DNA of 64,000 nucleotides from Lentimicrobiaceae bacterium. GTDB lineage: Bacteria; Bacteroidota; Bacteroidia; Bacteroidales; F082. The notes under the pieces were generated by a model, which searched no databases, was not told the origin of the DNA, and saw nothing but the letters and a program-made list of their open reading frames with translations. The position numbers and the translations under genes are program-made. Below are positions 27,103 to 36,324 of the stretch, piece after piece. The stretch covers positions 1-64,000 of the forward strand of contig SUWV01000001.1 in the NCBI GenBank assembly GCA_015061315.1. Reading direction: 5' to 3'. The stretch's first letter is position 1, and each line of letters starts with the position of its first letter.

Positions 27103-27834
27103 TTGGAACTGCTCTCTTTCCTCAGATATAGAAACAAGTCTGATAGGGCATTAGCAGTCTCTATCCATAATATTTTCGGATTTTATCCGAAGAACATAGA
27201 GCTATATAAGTTGGCGTTTACACATAAGTCGATGTCGACAAAATTGTCGGGTTATACCGTAAGTAATGAACGTTTGGAGTATCTCGGCGATGCCATCTTG
27301 AGTTCGGTGGTAGCTGAGTTCCTCTTTAAGAAATTTCCAACGCGACAGGAAGGCTTTCTGACAGAGATGCGTTCTAAGATCGTCAGCCGCGCTTCACTGA
27401 ATAAATTGTCGTTGAAATTCGGTTTCGATAATCTGATACATTATTCCAAGAAAAACGAACATAGCAAATCGAAGTCGATGGAAGGTAACGCTTTCGAGGC
27501 TTTCACCGGCGCTCTGTTCTTAGACTTCGACTACGACTTCGCTTATGAGGTAATAGTAAATCGAGTCATAAGACTTCATATCAACCTCGAGGAATTAGAG
27601 AAAAGTGAGAACAATTACAAAAGCCGACTCCTCGAATGGGCTCAACGTAAAAAACATCATGTGGTGTTCAATCAAGTTGATGTCAAAGGAACCGGCTATG
27701 AACGCTTGTATTATATTCAAGTGACAATAGATGAAAAAGAATATGCCACAGCAGCCGACCATTCTATAAAAGGTGCCGAGCAATTGGCAGCGGAAAAGAC
27801 ATGGCTGATGATGAATGAAATATCTGATCAATGA
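27103..27834 (+). CDS. rnc: Ribonuclease III
   Basis: The 243-residue protein has an RNase III domain with the signature ERLEYLGDAIL (Glu/Asp metal ligands) and a second acidic site GNAFEAFTGALFLD, followed by a C-terminal dsRNA-binding domain (GAEQLAAEKTWLMM). It processes rRNA and cleaves double-stranded RNA. No ATG lies near the expected N-terminus; TTG at 27103, eight bases after fabF, is the best start. Its stop overlaps the next ATG by four bases. Confidence 0.92.
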   Translation: MELLSFLRYRNKSDRALAVSIHNIFGFYPKNIELYKLAFTHKSMSTKLSGYTVSNERLEYLGDAILSSVVAEFLFKKFPTRQEGFLTEMRSKIVSRASLNKLSLKFGFDNLIHYSKKNEHSKSKSMEGNAFEAFTGALFLDFDYDFAYEVIVNRVIRLHINLEELEKSENNYKSRLLEWAQRKKHHVVFNQVDVKGTGYERLYYIQVTIDEKEYATAADHSIKGAEQLAAEKTWLMMNEISDQ

Positions 27835-28307
27835 AAAAGAAGACTAAATTCGTTGTAGAACCTTTCGATGATATCAGAATAATTGGTATCAATACCGCCA
27901 TGATCGATTATCAGTTGGCGTGGAATATTAATAAGGTGGCAAAAATGAATTTAGCTAAATATAAAGACATCTCTTCCGATGATGAGCATTTCTTCTCTTT
28001 CTATCTTTATGACGCTGGAGAAAATTCTAATACCTTCAATCTCGTAGCTTTATCAAATCAGGATACTAAATGGGTCGCTTTCTCGCCACAGACCGACTAT
28101 CTGTTGATAATACGTAATTATATCAAGGAAACAGACTTCCAATCTCTTCTGAATAAAATCAAAGCTATTCCAAAAGTCGTTCATGCATACGTTGTTGATC
28201 TTGGTAAGAACAAGAAAATCGACACTATCCTTGAAGATATTGAACTTCATGAAATGAATATCTTCGACGAGATGAATTATCGACCAAAAATAAAAGGCGA
28301 AAGTTAA
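27831..28307 (+). CDS. IPExxxVDY-family protein
   Basis: The 158-residue protein matches the small Bacteroidota family found immediately downstream of rnc. The eponymous motif is varied here as IGINTAMIDYQLAWNINK, and a C-terminal part reads AIPKVVHAYVVDLGKNKKID. Function is unknown. Synteny and the four-base overlap with rnc (ATGA) support the assignment and point to translational coupling. Confidence 0.8.
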   Translation: MKKKTKFVVEPFDDIRIIGINTAMIDYQLAWNINKVAKMNLAKYKDISSDDEHFFSFYLYDAGENSNTFNLVALSNQDTKWVAFSPQTDYLLIIRNYIKETDFQSLLNKIKAIPKVVHAYVVDLGKNKKIDTILEDIELHEMNIFDEMNYRPKIKGES

Positions 28308-28324
28308 ATCTTCACCTTCGCCTT
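28294..28324. terminator. Hairpin at the end of the acpP-rnc operon
   Basis: AAGGCGAA (28294-28301) pairs with TTCGCCTT (28317-28324). The T tail is poor (ATTATTG), so termination may be partial. The minus-strand pheS gene ends nearby. Confidence 0.55.
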
Positions 28325-28330
28325 ATTATT

Positions 28331-28366
28331 GTCAGCAGACTGCAGACCGTAGTCTTTAGTCTCAAG
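28331..28366. repeat. Degenerate heptamer array (gactgca/gaccgta/gtcttta)
   Basis: Several 7-bp-spaced gac/gtc units immediately after the pheS stop. The unit belongs to the same family as arrays at 29.39, 58.80, 59.50 and 59.94 kb. Confidence 0.6.
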
Positions 28367-29375
28367 CCTGTTCAAATTGTTTCAAGAATCTTAAGTCGTT
28401 TTCAAAATATAATCTTAAGTCATTGACTTGATATTTTAACATCGCGATACGTTCTACGCCCATTCCGAATGCGAAGCCTGTATATACTTCTGGGTCGATG
28501 TTACAAGCTTTCAAGATGTTAGGGTCGCAGATACCGCATCCTAATATTTCTAACCAGCCTGTATGTTTGCAGATATTACATCCTTTGCCACCGCAAATGT
28601 TACAAGAGATGTCCATCTCTGCCGATGTCTCTGTGAATGGGAAATAAGAAGGACGGAAACGTACCTTTGTCTCTTCACCGAAATATTCTTTTACGAAGTG
28701 GAAGAGAGTCTGTTTGAGGTCGGCGAAAGAAACGTCTTTGTCGATATACAAGCCTTCTATTTGGTGGAAGATACAGTGAGCGCGAGCTGAGATAGCCTCG
28801 TTACGGAACACTCTTCCTGGAGCTATGATGCGGATAGGAGGCTCGCCTTGTTCCATGGCGCGAACTTGAACACTCGAGGTGTGAGTTCTCAGCAAGACAT
28901 CAGGATTTTTGCTGATGAAGAAGGTGTCTTGCATATCGCGAGCTGGATGGTCTGGAGGGAAGTTCAATGCTGTGAAGCAATGAAAGTCGTCTTCAATTTC
29001 AGGACCTTCGCTGATGACAAAACCTAAGCGCTCAAATATATTGTTGATTTCTTCTCTTACTATTGACAAGGGATGACGAGCGCCTTTCATGGCATCTACT
29101 GGCAACGACAAATCCTGGTCGTTGGTAGCTACATTCTGTGTCTCGAATTGTTGTGTCTGTTCATCGAAGATCTCTTGTGCTCTGTTTTTTAATTCATTGA
29201 GTTTGATGCCAAGCTCTTTGCGCATCTCAGGCTCCACCTGTTTGAAGTCGGCAAACAATGCTGGAATGACACCTTTTTTACTAATATAAGTCACTCTGAA
29301 ATTCTCCAAAGCCTCTTTGCTTTCTGCTTTAAAAGAATTTATCTCTGCTAATATCTGAGCTATCTTTTCTTTCAT
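28362..29375 (-). CDS. pheS: Phenylalanyl-tRNA synthetase alpha subunit
   Basis: The 337-residue class II synthetase subunit has motif 2 (FHQIEGLYIDKDVSFADLK) and motif 3 (GFAFGMGVERIAMLKYQ). A Cys-rich insertion (CNICGGKGCNIC) is common in Bacteroidota PheS. It charges tRNA-Phe as a heterotetramer with PheT, which is not in the window. The N-terminal part (1-90) is the coiled-coil tRNA-binding arm. It lies downstream of the cyclophilin gene but is separated by a repeat-rich gap. Confidence 0.97.
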   Translation of the reverse strand: MKEKIAQILAEINSFKAESKEALENFRVTYISKKGVIPALFADFKQVEPEMRKELGIKLNELKNRAQEIFDEQTQQFETQNVATNDQDLSLPVDAMKGARHPLSIVREEINNIFERLGFVISEGPEIEDDFHCFTALNFPPDHPARDMQDTFFISKNPDVLLRTHTSSVQVRAMEQGEPPIRIIAPGRVFRNEAISARAHCIFHQIEGLYIDKDVSFADLKQTLFHFVKEYFGEETKVRFRPSYFPFTETSAEMDISCNICGGKGCNICKHTGWLEILGCGICDPNILKACNIDPEVYTGFAFGMGVERIAMLKYQVNDLRLYFENDLRFLKQFEQA

Positions 29376-29386
29376 CGTTACTTCTT

Positions 29387-29448
29387 TTTAAGTCTACAGG
29401 CTACGGTCTACAGACATTCTTAATTCTTAATTATTAATTCTTAATTAT
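29387..29448. repeat. Heptamer arrays (gtctaca and ttcttaa types) between pheS and the cyclophilin gene
   Basis: GTCTACAGGCTACGGTCTAC is followed by several attcttaa/attattaa units, filling the whole gap and touching the 3' codons of the cyclophilin gene. Confidence 0.65.
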
Positions 29449-30060
29449 TTCAACTGTCATTGTTACAGCTTCGACAGGTACGTCCATATAGCCTGTTTTT
29501 ACGTTAGCTATTTTGTCGATTACGTCCATGCCTTCAACCACTTCGCCGAATACTGTATATTCGCCGTCTAAGTGAGGAGTACCACCTACTGTCTTATAAG
29601 CTTCGATTTGTTCTGGGGTAAAGTTCAAACCATAACGTTGTTGATACATTTGGATATGAGCGTCTGTCAGGACGTTACCTTGTACGATATAGAATTGGCA
29701 TCCGCTTGAAGCTTTCTTAGGATTTACATGGTCGCCTTGACGAGCTGCTGCCAAAGCACCTTTTTTATGGAAGTGATTTGAACGGAACTCTGCTGGAACT
29801 GTATAGCCAGGATCAACGGTGCCGTCTGCATTTTGTCCGCCTTGAATCATAAAGTCTTTGATGACACGGTGGAAAGGTGAGTTGTTATACCAACCTTCAT
29901 TTATCAATTTGATAAAGTTATCTCTGTGTAAAGGAGTGTCGTTGTATAATTTAACGGTGATGTCACCTAATGTAGTCTTGATTAAGACCAATGTTTCTTT
30001 TTCTTGTGCTTGTGTTGTCATACCTAATAAGATACATAAAATTAAACAAATCTTTTTCAT
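29434..30060 (-). CDS. Secreted cyclophilin-type peptidyl-prolyl isomerase
   Basis: The 208-residue protein has a signal peptide (MKKICLILCILLGMTTQAQ) and a cyclophilin domain with the active-site segment FHRVIKDFMIQGGQNADG (catalytic Arg). It accelerates cis-trans prolyl isomerisation, here probably in the periplasm. The insertion HKKGALAAARQGDHVNPKKA and QRYGLNFTPEQIEAYK are common in Bacteroidota homologues. It lies three bases after the DUF4270 gene and is the last member of a three-gene operon starting with glycogen synthase. Confidence 0.92.
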   Translation of the reverse strand: MKKICLILCILLGMTTQAQEKETLVLIKTTLGDITVKLYNDTPLHRDNFIKLINEGWYNNSPFHRVIKDFMIQGGQNADGTVDPGYTVPAEFRSNHFHKKGALAAARQGDHVNPKKASSGCQFYIVQGNVLTDAHIQMYQQRYGLNFTPEQIEAYKTVGGTPHLDGEYTVFGEVVEGMDVIDKIANVKTGYMDVPVEAVTMTVEIIKN

Positions 30061-30063
30061 AAA

Positions 30064-31386
30064 TTAATCGTCTATTTGTGAATAAATAATTTCCAATCGA
30101 AGTCTGTTTGTAGTGTCGGGACTTTCTGGTCCGTGATAGATCCAGCGTTTTGCATTGAAAGCTCCTGCGTATGTATAAACAAACAATCCGTAGTTTTCAG
30201 CTTCAGGACCGGCAAGCACGAGGTCTTGGACATATTCCGATATTCTGAACCATACCTGATCTGTCGTTGGGTCATACATGCCGTTGAAGTATTTTGTTCC
30301 TACTAACTGATCTGGCAGGATGCTGTAAGAACCATCTTCATTGGCTTTGACAACAACCAACTGAGCTGGCTGAGTGAACATTGCTGTATCGTTATTGACG
30401 CCATTAATCATGTCGTTAGCTCCTGTCATTATCAGTTTCGCCTCGTTGATAAGGACATTGGTATTCATATTTTTTGCCCATTGAGCGAGATTAGGGAATG
30501 TCAGTCTAGATCTTACACCAGCTGTCGATTGTACATATAAATATTCGTTGCTTGCTGTATCATCGAAAATTATCGGAGCCTGTGCCGTAGTGTAGTCATG
30601 TTCAAAATGATTAAATCTTACATATTTATCACTGACGTTGAAATCGTAGAAAGCAGTATCATAGTCGTTGTGATAATATATTCTCAGATAAGATTTTGTA
30701 TTGAGAAGGTTGAAGTAACATATAGATCCTGTTCCTGATGCTGGTTCGCACGACACATTAAGTCCCTTGAAATATTTCATGAAGACATTGTTTGAAGTGA
30801 AGTTATTAGCATCGTTGATAAATCTCTCACCGAGAGCATTGTCGATTGGTATTCTTACGACAGCTGCTGTGAGTGAGTCGTCATCGACATTACTTTTGGT
30901 TCTCGGTTTCGGATAGAATGTGTAGTCTGCCAACAGATTGTCGTGACTGAAAGAAGTATTGGAATAATATTTCAATGAGTCGCCTGTCATATCTTCTGTG
31001 ACTTCATAGACTTTCATTGTCAGCGGTGTCAAAGTGTCGCCGTAATATCCTGCGTAAATCATTTGCAGAACTATGGAGTCGGTTGTTGCGCCTTCGCCCC
31101 ATATCAAGCTGTTACTTGTAAGACCAACTTGTGTATAGAAGCTCAGGTTAGAGTTACCGAAGAAAGGGTCGTTGAGGTCACCGACGAGTGAATATGATGC
31201 TGATTTAGTACTCAGAGAGTCGATGTATTCTGTCTCAGCCACAATATCGTGTTCGCCAGAGAAAGCAACTTTTATGTAGCTGCTATTAGGTTGTAAAGAA
31301 TCGCCTATATGTTGTGGCATCTTCTTGCATGAAGCAAAAAATGTCAATGCTACGAGTATTGTTAATAATAAATTTCGTGTTTTCAA
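30064..31386 (-). CDS. DUF4270-family lipoprotein
   Basis: The 440-residue protein has a lipobox (TFFASC, Cys about residue 20) and DUF4270-typical segments such as LVGDLNDPFFGNSNLSFYTQ and TTDSIVLQMIYAGYYGDT. DUF4270 genes commonly accompany a glycogen synthase gene in Bacteroidota, as here (nine bases downstream of it). Function is unknown; it is probably a surface or outer-membrane lipoprotein. Confidence 0.85.
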   Translation of the reverse strand: MKTRNLLLTILVALTFFASCKKMPQHIGDSLQPNSSYIKVAFSGEHDIVAETEYIDSLSTKSASYSLVGDLNDPFFGNSNLSFYTQVGLTSNSLIWGEGATTDSIVLQMIYAGYYGDTLTPLTMKVYEVTEDMTGDSLKYYSNTSFSHDNLLADYTFYPKPRTKSNVDDDSLTAAVVRIPIDNALGERFINDANNFTSNNVFMKYFKGLNVSCEPASGTGSICYFNLLNTKSYLRIYYHNDYDTAFYDFNVSDKYVRFNHFEHDYTTAQAPIIFDDTASNEYLYVQSTAGVRSRLTFPNLAQWAKNMNTNVLINEAKLIMTGANDMINGVNNDTAMFTQPAQLVVVKANEDGSYSILPDQLVGTKYFNGMYDPTTDQVWFRISEYVQDLVLAGPEAENYGLFVYTYAGAFNAKRWIYHGPESPDTTNRLRLEIIYSQIDD

Positions 31387-31395
31387 AATAACTAC

Positions 31396-32202
31396 TTATT
31401 TTATATTGTCATAAAAATCGTTATAAGCATCAACGTAATTTTCCGGAGATTGGTATTCGAGCAGAGGTATATTTAATGACCTTGCATAATCTTCGAGTTC
31501 TGGATTTATCTTCTCGCTTCCCATAATGACACCGTCAGAGAAATCCAAGGCGGTCTTCATCAGATTAACATAATTAGCGTCTTGAAGATGAGTAACATCC
31601 TCTGGAGTTATGTTCTGAAGTTTCATTTTTTTGTCGAAGCCATCACGGAACGTCTCTGTAAAGTCATCATCATATAATGAATAAACTATCTTCGATTCGT
31701 TAAACAGAGGATTGTCTCTAAAGACCTTCTTGATATATATCGGAATGAGAGCCGACATCCAGCCGTGGCAATGTATAATGTCGGGCGACCAGTTAAGTTT
31801 ACGTATTGTCTCAATCACACCTCTTGAGAAGAACACAGTACGATCGTCATTATCTTCAAAGAACACGCCGTCTTTATCTGTTATCGTCGACTTACGCTTT
31901 GTGAAGAAGTCGTCATTATCGATAAAATATATCTGCATCCTCGCTTTTTGGATAGAAGCCACTTTTATGATAAGAGGATGGTCGGTATCGTTTATGATAA
32001 GATTCATACCCGAGAGACGGATCACTTCATGCAGCTGATTTCTGCGTTCGTTGATACTACCAAAACGAGGCATGAAAATTCGTATCTCTTTACCTTTCAT
32101 CTGAATACCTTCGGGAAGGTTTCTTCCTACCAATGAGATTGGATTCTCGTCCAAATAAGGTGTTATTTCTTGATGTACAAAAAGCACTTTTGTCTTTTCC
32201 AT
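31396..32202 (-). CDS. Glycogen/starch synthase catalytic-domain protein (GT5 N-terminal type)
   Basis: The 268-residue protein matches the short Bacteroidota glycogen synthase family. KVLFVHQEITPYL is the counterpart of the GT5 N-terminal ADP-glucose-binding start, and PDIIHCHGWMSALIPIYIK is the conserved D-x-H-x-H segment of GT5 enzymes. It lacks the C-terminal GT-B half with the KTGGL-type acceptor region, so it may work as a short synthase or with another subunit. ATG 32202 (MEKTK) is chosen over 32235 because the promoter element lies at 32240-32233. Confidence 0.82.
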   Translation of the reverse strand: MEKTKVLFVHQEITPYLDENPISLVGRNLPEGIQMKGKEIRIFMPRFGSINERRNQLHEVIRLSGMNLIINDTDHPLIIKVASIQKARMQIYFIDNDDFFTKRKSTITDKDGVFFEDNDDRTVFFSRGVIETIRKLNWSPDIIHCHGWMSALIPIYIKKVFRDNPLFNESKIVYSLYDDDFTETFRDGFDKKMKLQNITPEDVTHLQDANYVNLMKTALDFSDGVIMGSEKINPELEDYARSLNIPLLEYQSPENYVDAYNDFYDNIK

Positions 32203-32232
32203 AATGGCATATTTTATATGTCGTTTGAAATA

Positions 32233-32240
32233 CAAAAATA
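32233..32240 (-). promoter_or_regulatory. -7 element (TATTTTTG) for the glycogen synthase operon
   Basis: TAnnTTTG match about 30 bases upstream of the ATG at 32202. Confidence 0.65.
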
Positions 32241-32300
32241 AGCAAAAATTTTTGAATTAAGGAAGAAAAATTTTAGTTTTTTGAAATAAAAAAGAAAAAA

Positions 32301-32321
32301 GCGAAGAGTTAAACTCTTCGC
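32301..32321 (-). terminator. Strong terminator, probably the displaced 3' terminator of tRNA-Lys
   Basis: GCGAAGAGT (32301-32309) and ACTCTTCGC (32313-32321) form a perfect 9-bp stem. On the minus strand a T-rich run (TTTTTTCTTTTTT) follows. No minus-strand gene ends here. Only the 14-nt tRNA-Lys 3' fragment lies directly upstream on that strand. Confidence 0.75.
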
Positions 32322-32324
32322 TTT

Positions 32325-32338
32325 CGTACTCCCTCAGG
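32325..32338. repeat. Direct copy of the tRNA-Lys 3' end (candidate att site, distal)
   Basis: CGTACTCCCTCAGG is identical, in the same orientation, to 45261-45274, which is the last bases of the tRNA-Lys gene plus two flanking bases. It marks the far boundary of a candidate 12.9-kb island carrying the fimbrial operon. Confidence 0.65.
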
Positions 32339-32452
32339 AAAAACAAAAATCATCTCAATAAAAATCTGTAAATAACTTGCAAGGATATTTGTAAAGATAC
32401 CTTAAAAATCATGCGAAAAAAAAATTGATATAAAAGTAAATTTAGTATATTA

Positions 32453-32486
32453 TTTGGCTTGTAATTTAGTTTTTTTTGTACTTTTG
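32453..32486 (+). promoter_or_regulatory. Promoter of the fimbrial operon (TTTG-N22-TACTTTTG)
   Basis: A -33 TTTG (32453-32456) and a -7 TACTTTTG (32479-32486) match the Bacteroidota promoter with slightly long spacing. The first ATG follows at 32567, leaving a leader of about 75 nt. Confidence 0.65.
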
Positions 32487-32566
32487 CAAAAAATTTAAAG
32501 TTGTATAAAAAAAGCATATAGTTCGCTTAACTAGAGATTGTTTTTGTAACACCAAAATCGCATACA

Positions 32567-33164
32567 ATGACACGTAAGTTATTTACATTGTTCCTGATGC
32601 TATTTTTAGGCTCATATATTGGTGAGGGGGGGTGAAATCTATGGACAACGAGTTGCTGTCAAGAACAATATTTTATATTCCGCAACTGCAACACTAAACG
32701 CAGGAATTGAAGTAGGCATATCGCCACATTGGAGTCTTGACATTTCCGGCAACTTCAACGCATGGAGCACCAACAGCCAAAAAAAATGGAAACATCTTTT
32801 CATCCAACCTGAAGCACGCTATTGGTTCTGCGACCGTTTCTCACGTCATTTCGTCAGCGCACATCTCTTGGCAGGCTCTTTCAATCTTGGAGGATTACAA
32901 AATAACATTTCATTCTTAGGTACAGATTTTTCGGACCTTTCGACACGACGTTACCAAGGTTATGCTTTCGGAGGCGGAATAGGCTATGGCTATGCTTTCA
33001 TGTTGAGCAAACACTGGAACTTCGAACTTGAAGGAGGCATCGGATATCTTTTCATTGACTATGAGAAATTCAAATGCGCAGGATGCGGCAAAAAAATAGG
33101 CGAAGGCACTCACAACTATTTCGGTCCTACAAAAATGTCTGTAAATATAATATATCTCTTCTAA
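32567..33164 (+). CDS. DUF3575 fimbrial-operon protein, out of frame at a G7 tract
   Basis: From ATG 32567 a signal peptide (MTRKLFTLFLMLFLGSYIG) reads into a run of seven G (32626-32632) and stops at TGA 32633. With six G the frame would continue as GEGGEIYGQRVAVKNNILYS through a full DUF3575 domain (about 190 residues) to the stop at 33164. DUF3575 proteins are small outer-membrane barrel-like proteins that begin fimbrial operons in Bacteroidales. TTG/GTG starts at 32619/32622 would remove the signal peptide. The gene is therefore off-phase, phase-variable or carries a sequencing error. Confidence 0.8.
32626..32632 (+). repeat. Homopolymeric G7 tract at the signal-peptide junction of the first fimbrial gene
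   Basis: Seven consecutive G residues; loss of one G restores the full-length frame. Its position early in the first gene of a surface-structure operon is typical for slipped-strand phase variation. Confidence 0.7.
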
Positions 33165-33175
33165 GCATCACCACA

Positions 33176-34660
33176 ATGAAAAAAGTATTCAGACTATTAA
33201 CGTTAATGACGGCGATGACATTATGCATTCAAGTCACCTCCGCAAAAAATGAATCAGAAACAACTGGCATCCACGGCATCAAAGTCAAGAATCTCACAAT
33301 AGAACGTAACGCCGACTCTGTCTTCATCGATATGACCATCGACTTTACCTCCCTCGACATCGCCACAACAGAACTTGCAGTATTTACACCTTACGTAAAA
33401 AGCGAGAAAGACTCATTGAGCCTGCAGGCTATCGGTGTGTATGGTCGTAACAGATACATATACTATCAACGTAATCCGGAGATGAATCCAATAGGAAACG
33501 ATGATATGGTGTTTAAAGCAAATGAAAGACCCGACACCTTGAACTATCGTGCTGAAGTGGCTTTCTTGGAATGGATGGAACAATGTACCGTTGAAGTTAA
33601 TTATTCCGTTTACGGATGCTGCGGCGATGTATTATGCAGCAATGAAAAGTTGCTGGCAGAATTCCCCCTTGAACCATATAAACCTGAACTTATCTATATT
33701 CGTCCTATTGCAGAAGTTATCAAAACACGAGAACTTAGTGGAACCGCATTTATTGATTTCCCTGTAAGCAAGACTAAAATATATCCCGAATATCGCAACA
33801 ACACAATAGAACTCGCAAAGATTACTGGCAGTATTGATTCGGTTAAATCAGACCCCGACATCATCATAACATCTCTGTCAATAAAAGGTTATGCTTCTCC
33901 AGAAAGTTCCTACGCAAACAATACGCGTCTTGCTAGAGAAAGAACCCAATCGTTGAAACAATATGTCGAAGATCTATATCATTTTGAAAAAGGATTCATT
34001 AAAACTTCTTATGAACCAGAAAACTGGGATGGCCTTGAAGCTTACGTGAAAGAATCTGATTTGCCTCACAAAACTGAAATATTGGAAGCCATACGTTCTG
34101 ATCGTGAACCAGACAAAAAAGAATGGTATATTAAAAACAACTGGAAAGATGACTACAAATATCTTCTTACCTATTGTTATCCAGCATTACGTCGTACAGA
34201 CTATCGCATTGGGTATGTGATACGTGAATATGTAACGCCTGAAGAGATTGAGATTGTGATGCAAAATGCTCCGCAAAAACTCTCATTGGAAGAATTCTAC
34301 GTCTTATCTCAGACTTATGAATCAGACAGCGAATCACATCTCAAGTTATGGGAAAAAGCAGCAGAAATGTATCCGCAAGATGAAGTTGCCAACCTCAATG
34401 CAGCAAACTCTGCAATAATAAAAAAAGATTATGAACGAGCCTTACTTCACCTTAGCGTAGCAGAAAGACTTGCAGAAGCGACGTATCTCAAAGGTGTTAT
34501 AGAAGTATTACGCAAGAATTATGAGACCGCTAGGCCATATCTGGAAGAAGCAGCCTCAAAAGGAATAAAAGAAGCTCAGGAAACATTAGACAATATGCTC
34601 AAGCATTGGAAACTTATTGTTGAAGATGTCGTATATGATGAACAAAGTAGAAATCTATAA
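33176..34660 (+). CDS. DUF3868 fimbrial accessory protein with OmpA-like and TPR-like parts
   Basis: The 494-residue protein has a signal peptide (about 1-24), a DUF3868 beta domain (about 30-170, VFIDMTIDFTSLDIATTE), an OmpA-like region (about 225-330, ITSLSIKGYASPESSYAN with NNTRLARERTQSL) that would bind peptidoglycan, and helical repeats at the C-terminus. This is the standard second gene of Bacteroidales fimbrial operons. It may tie the assembly apparatus to the cell wall. ATG 33176 begins 11 bases after the DUF3575 stop; the earlier in-frame start would lie inside that gene. Confidence 0.85.
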   Translation: MKKVFRLLTLMTAMTLCIQVTSAKNESETTGIHGIKVKNLTIERNADSVFIDMTIDFTSLDIATTELAVFTPYVKSEKDSLSLQAIGVYGRNRYIYYQRNPEMNPIGNDDMVFKANERPDTLNYRAEVAFLEWMEQCTVEVNYSVYGCCGDVLCSNEKLLAEFPLEPYKPELIYIRPIAEVIKTRELSGTAFIDFPVSKTKIYPEYRNNTIELAKITGSIDSVKSDPDIIITSLSIKGYASPESSYANNTRLARERTQSLKQYVEDLYHFEKGFIKTSYEPENWDGLEAYVKESDLPHKTEILEAIRSDREPDKKEWYIKNNWKDDYKYLLTYCYPALRRTDYRIGYVIREYVTPEEIEIVMQNAPQKLSLEEFYVLSQTYESDSESHLKLWEKAAEMYPQDEVANLNAANSAIIKKDYERALLHLSVAERLAEATYLKGVIEVLRKNYETARPYLEEAASKGIKEAQETLDNMLKHWKLIVEDVVYDEQSRNL

Positions 34661-34689
34661 TTATTTATTAACCATTAAAATAATTTATT

Positions 34690-36318
34690 ATGAAGTTTAA
34701 ATTTTTAACACTCGCAGTATTAGCAATGCTATTCACTGCATGCAAGCCAGAACCAGATGGCGGCGATGAAACAAACCCTAACAGCGGTGATGTAGAAAAA
34801 TCTTATATCTCTATCTCACTTGCATCATCAGATGGAGAAAAACGTGGTGATGATGACAATGATGGTGGATATGAAGAAGGTGAAGCGAATGAACGTGCAG
34901 TTAAGACTGCTTATGCATTCTTCTTTACAGATGGCCAACCTTTTACAAATATAAATTCACAAACGAATTATCAGCTGATTGACTTAACAATGACAAGTGA
35001 AAATCAATTGGCTAATGTTTCTGACGTTAGTCAAGAAGTTCTTGTTATAAGTAATTATGAAGGTCAACTTCCAAATCAATTGATGGTTGTACTCAATTGG
35101 ATACCTGAGAAAAACACATATACCATTGATGAACTCAGAAAATCAACATTTGTAAATCACATGAATAATATTGAAGGTACTGAATATTTCATAATGAGTA
35201 ATTCAGTTTATCAAAGCGTAGCAGGTGATGTTTATGCAACTCCATTGGATATAACAGATTTCTATACAACATCTGATGCGGCAAAGACCAACCCTGTAAC
35301 AGTATATGTTGAACGTGTGGCTGCAAAGGTAAGAGTCACAACTTTAGGAGATACAGATGGTGGAACTGATAATACTATAACTAAATATCAACTTAAAGAT
35401 AATGAGGGAAACCCATTAACGATAAATGGAGAAAATATCTTCGCAGAAATTATCGGTTGGGATCTCTATAATGATTATGAAAAATCAACACTTCTTAAAG
35501 ATATCGAAGGTATTGGTAATGATTTAGGTATCAATTGGAACGATCCTAACAATTTCCGTTCATATTGGGCTAAATGTAACTCTCTCCCGGAAGATGATGA
35601 GATTGATTATGAAGGTATTACCTCAAATATCCAGAATAATTTATATTGTGGAGAAAATACCAGAGGTAATGCAGATGCAGATGCATCAGAACGCACAAAA
35701 ATATTCTTCAAAGCTCAACTTCAAAAAGAAGATGGTTCACCTGTAGAATATGCGAAATGGTTAGGTAATGAATTTATTGGAAAACAAACTCTTCTTTCAG
35801 CTGTAAAGAACACTCTTGCCTATACATATTATTATGGTATTACTGAAGCTGGTGAAACTACATATAAATCTATAGAAGTTAACGACTTAATGGTAGTTGC
35901 TGGCACAGGTAATGCTGGTGAACCTGCAGCATATGAAGTATATTTCCAAATCAATGAAGAGGTTAATAAAGATTGGTTCAAACTTGAGAATAATGCATTC
36001 GTACCTATTACTAAAGATGCTTTGAATGTTGCTCTCAAAGCAATTGAACCAGCAATATTATATTCAAATGGTTACACATACTACTACACAGACATCCAAC
36101 ACTTAAAATCAGCTACAGCTACAACTTACGGTATAGTACGTAACCACATCTATGAAGTAAATATCAAATCTATAACTGGTTTAGGTACACCTGTTAGTGA
36201 TGTAACATCAGAAATCAAAGTTCCAGTAACACCAACAGAAGAAGATATCAAGACATATCTTGCTGCTGAAATCAACATCCTTTCATGGAAACTCATAACA
36301 AATGATATAGATCTTTAA
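34690..36318 (+). CDS. Mfa1-family major fimbrillin
   Basis: The 542-residue lipoprotein precursor has a lipobox (AMLFTAC, Cys about residue 18) and the C-terminal signature of Mfa1-like subunits: YGIVRNHIYEVNIKSITGLG then TPTEEDIKTYLAAEIN and ILSWKLI. Type V (FimA/Mfa1) subunits are exported as lipoproteins, cleaved by an Arg/Lys gingipain-like protease, and joined by donor-strand exchange. Candidate cleavage basic residues occur near EKRGDD and NERAVK. This should be the shaft subunit. A large hairpin follows it. Confidence 0.88.
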   Translation: MKFKFLTLAVLAMLFTACKPEPDGGDETNPNSGDVEKSYISISLASSDGEKRGDDDNDGGYEEGEANERAVKTAYAFFFTDGQPFTNINSQTNYQLIDLTMTSENQLANVSDVSQEVLVISNYEGQLPNQLMVVLNWIPEKNTYTIDELRKSTFVNHMNNIEGTEYFIMSNSVYQSVAGDVYATPLDITDFYTTSDAAKTNPVTVYVERVAAKVRVTTLGDTDGGTDNTITKYQLKDNEGNPLTINGENIFAEIIGWDLYNDYEKSTLLKDIEGIGNDLGINWNDPNNFRSYWAKCNSLPEDDEIDYEGITSNIQNNLYCGENTRGNADADASERTKIFFKAQLQKEDGSPVEYAKWLGNEFIGKQTLLSAVKNTLAYTYYYGITEAGETTYKSIEVNDLMVVAGTGNAGEPAAYEVYFQINEEVNKDWFKLENNAFVPITKDALNVALKAIEPAILYSNGYTYYYTDIQHLKSATATTYGIVRNHIYEVNIKSITGLGTPVSDVTSEIKVPVTPTEEDIKTYLAAEINILSWKLITNDIDL

Positions 36319-36324
36319 TCAAGA

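Noticed and set aside
32619-32640. TTG/GTG start giving an intact DUF3575 protein without a signal peptide
   Set aside because: DUF3575 proteins are exported, and a perfect signal peptide sits just upstream in the other frame across the G7 tract.
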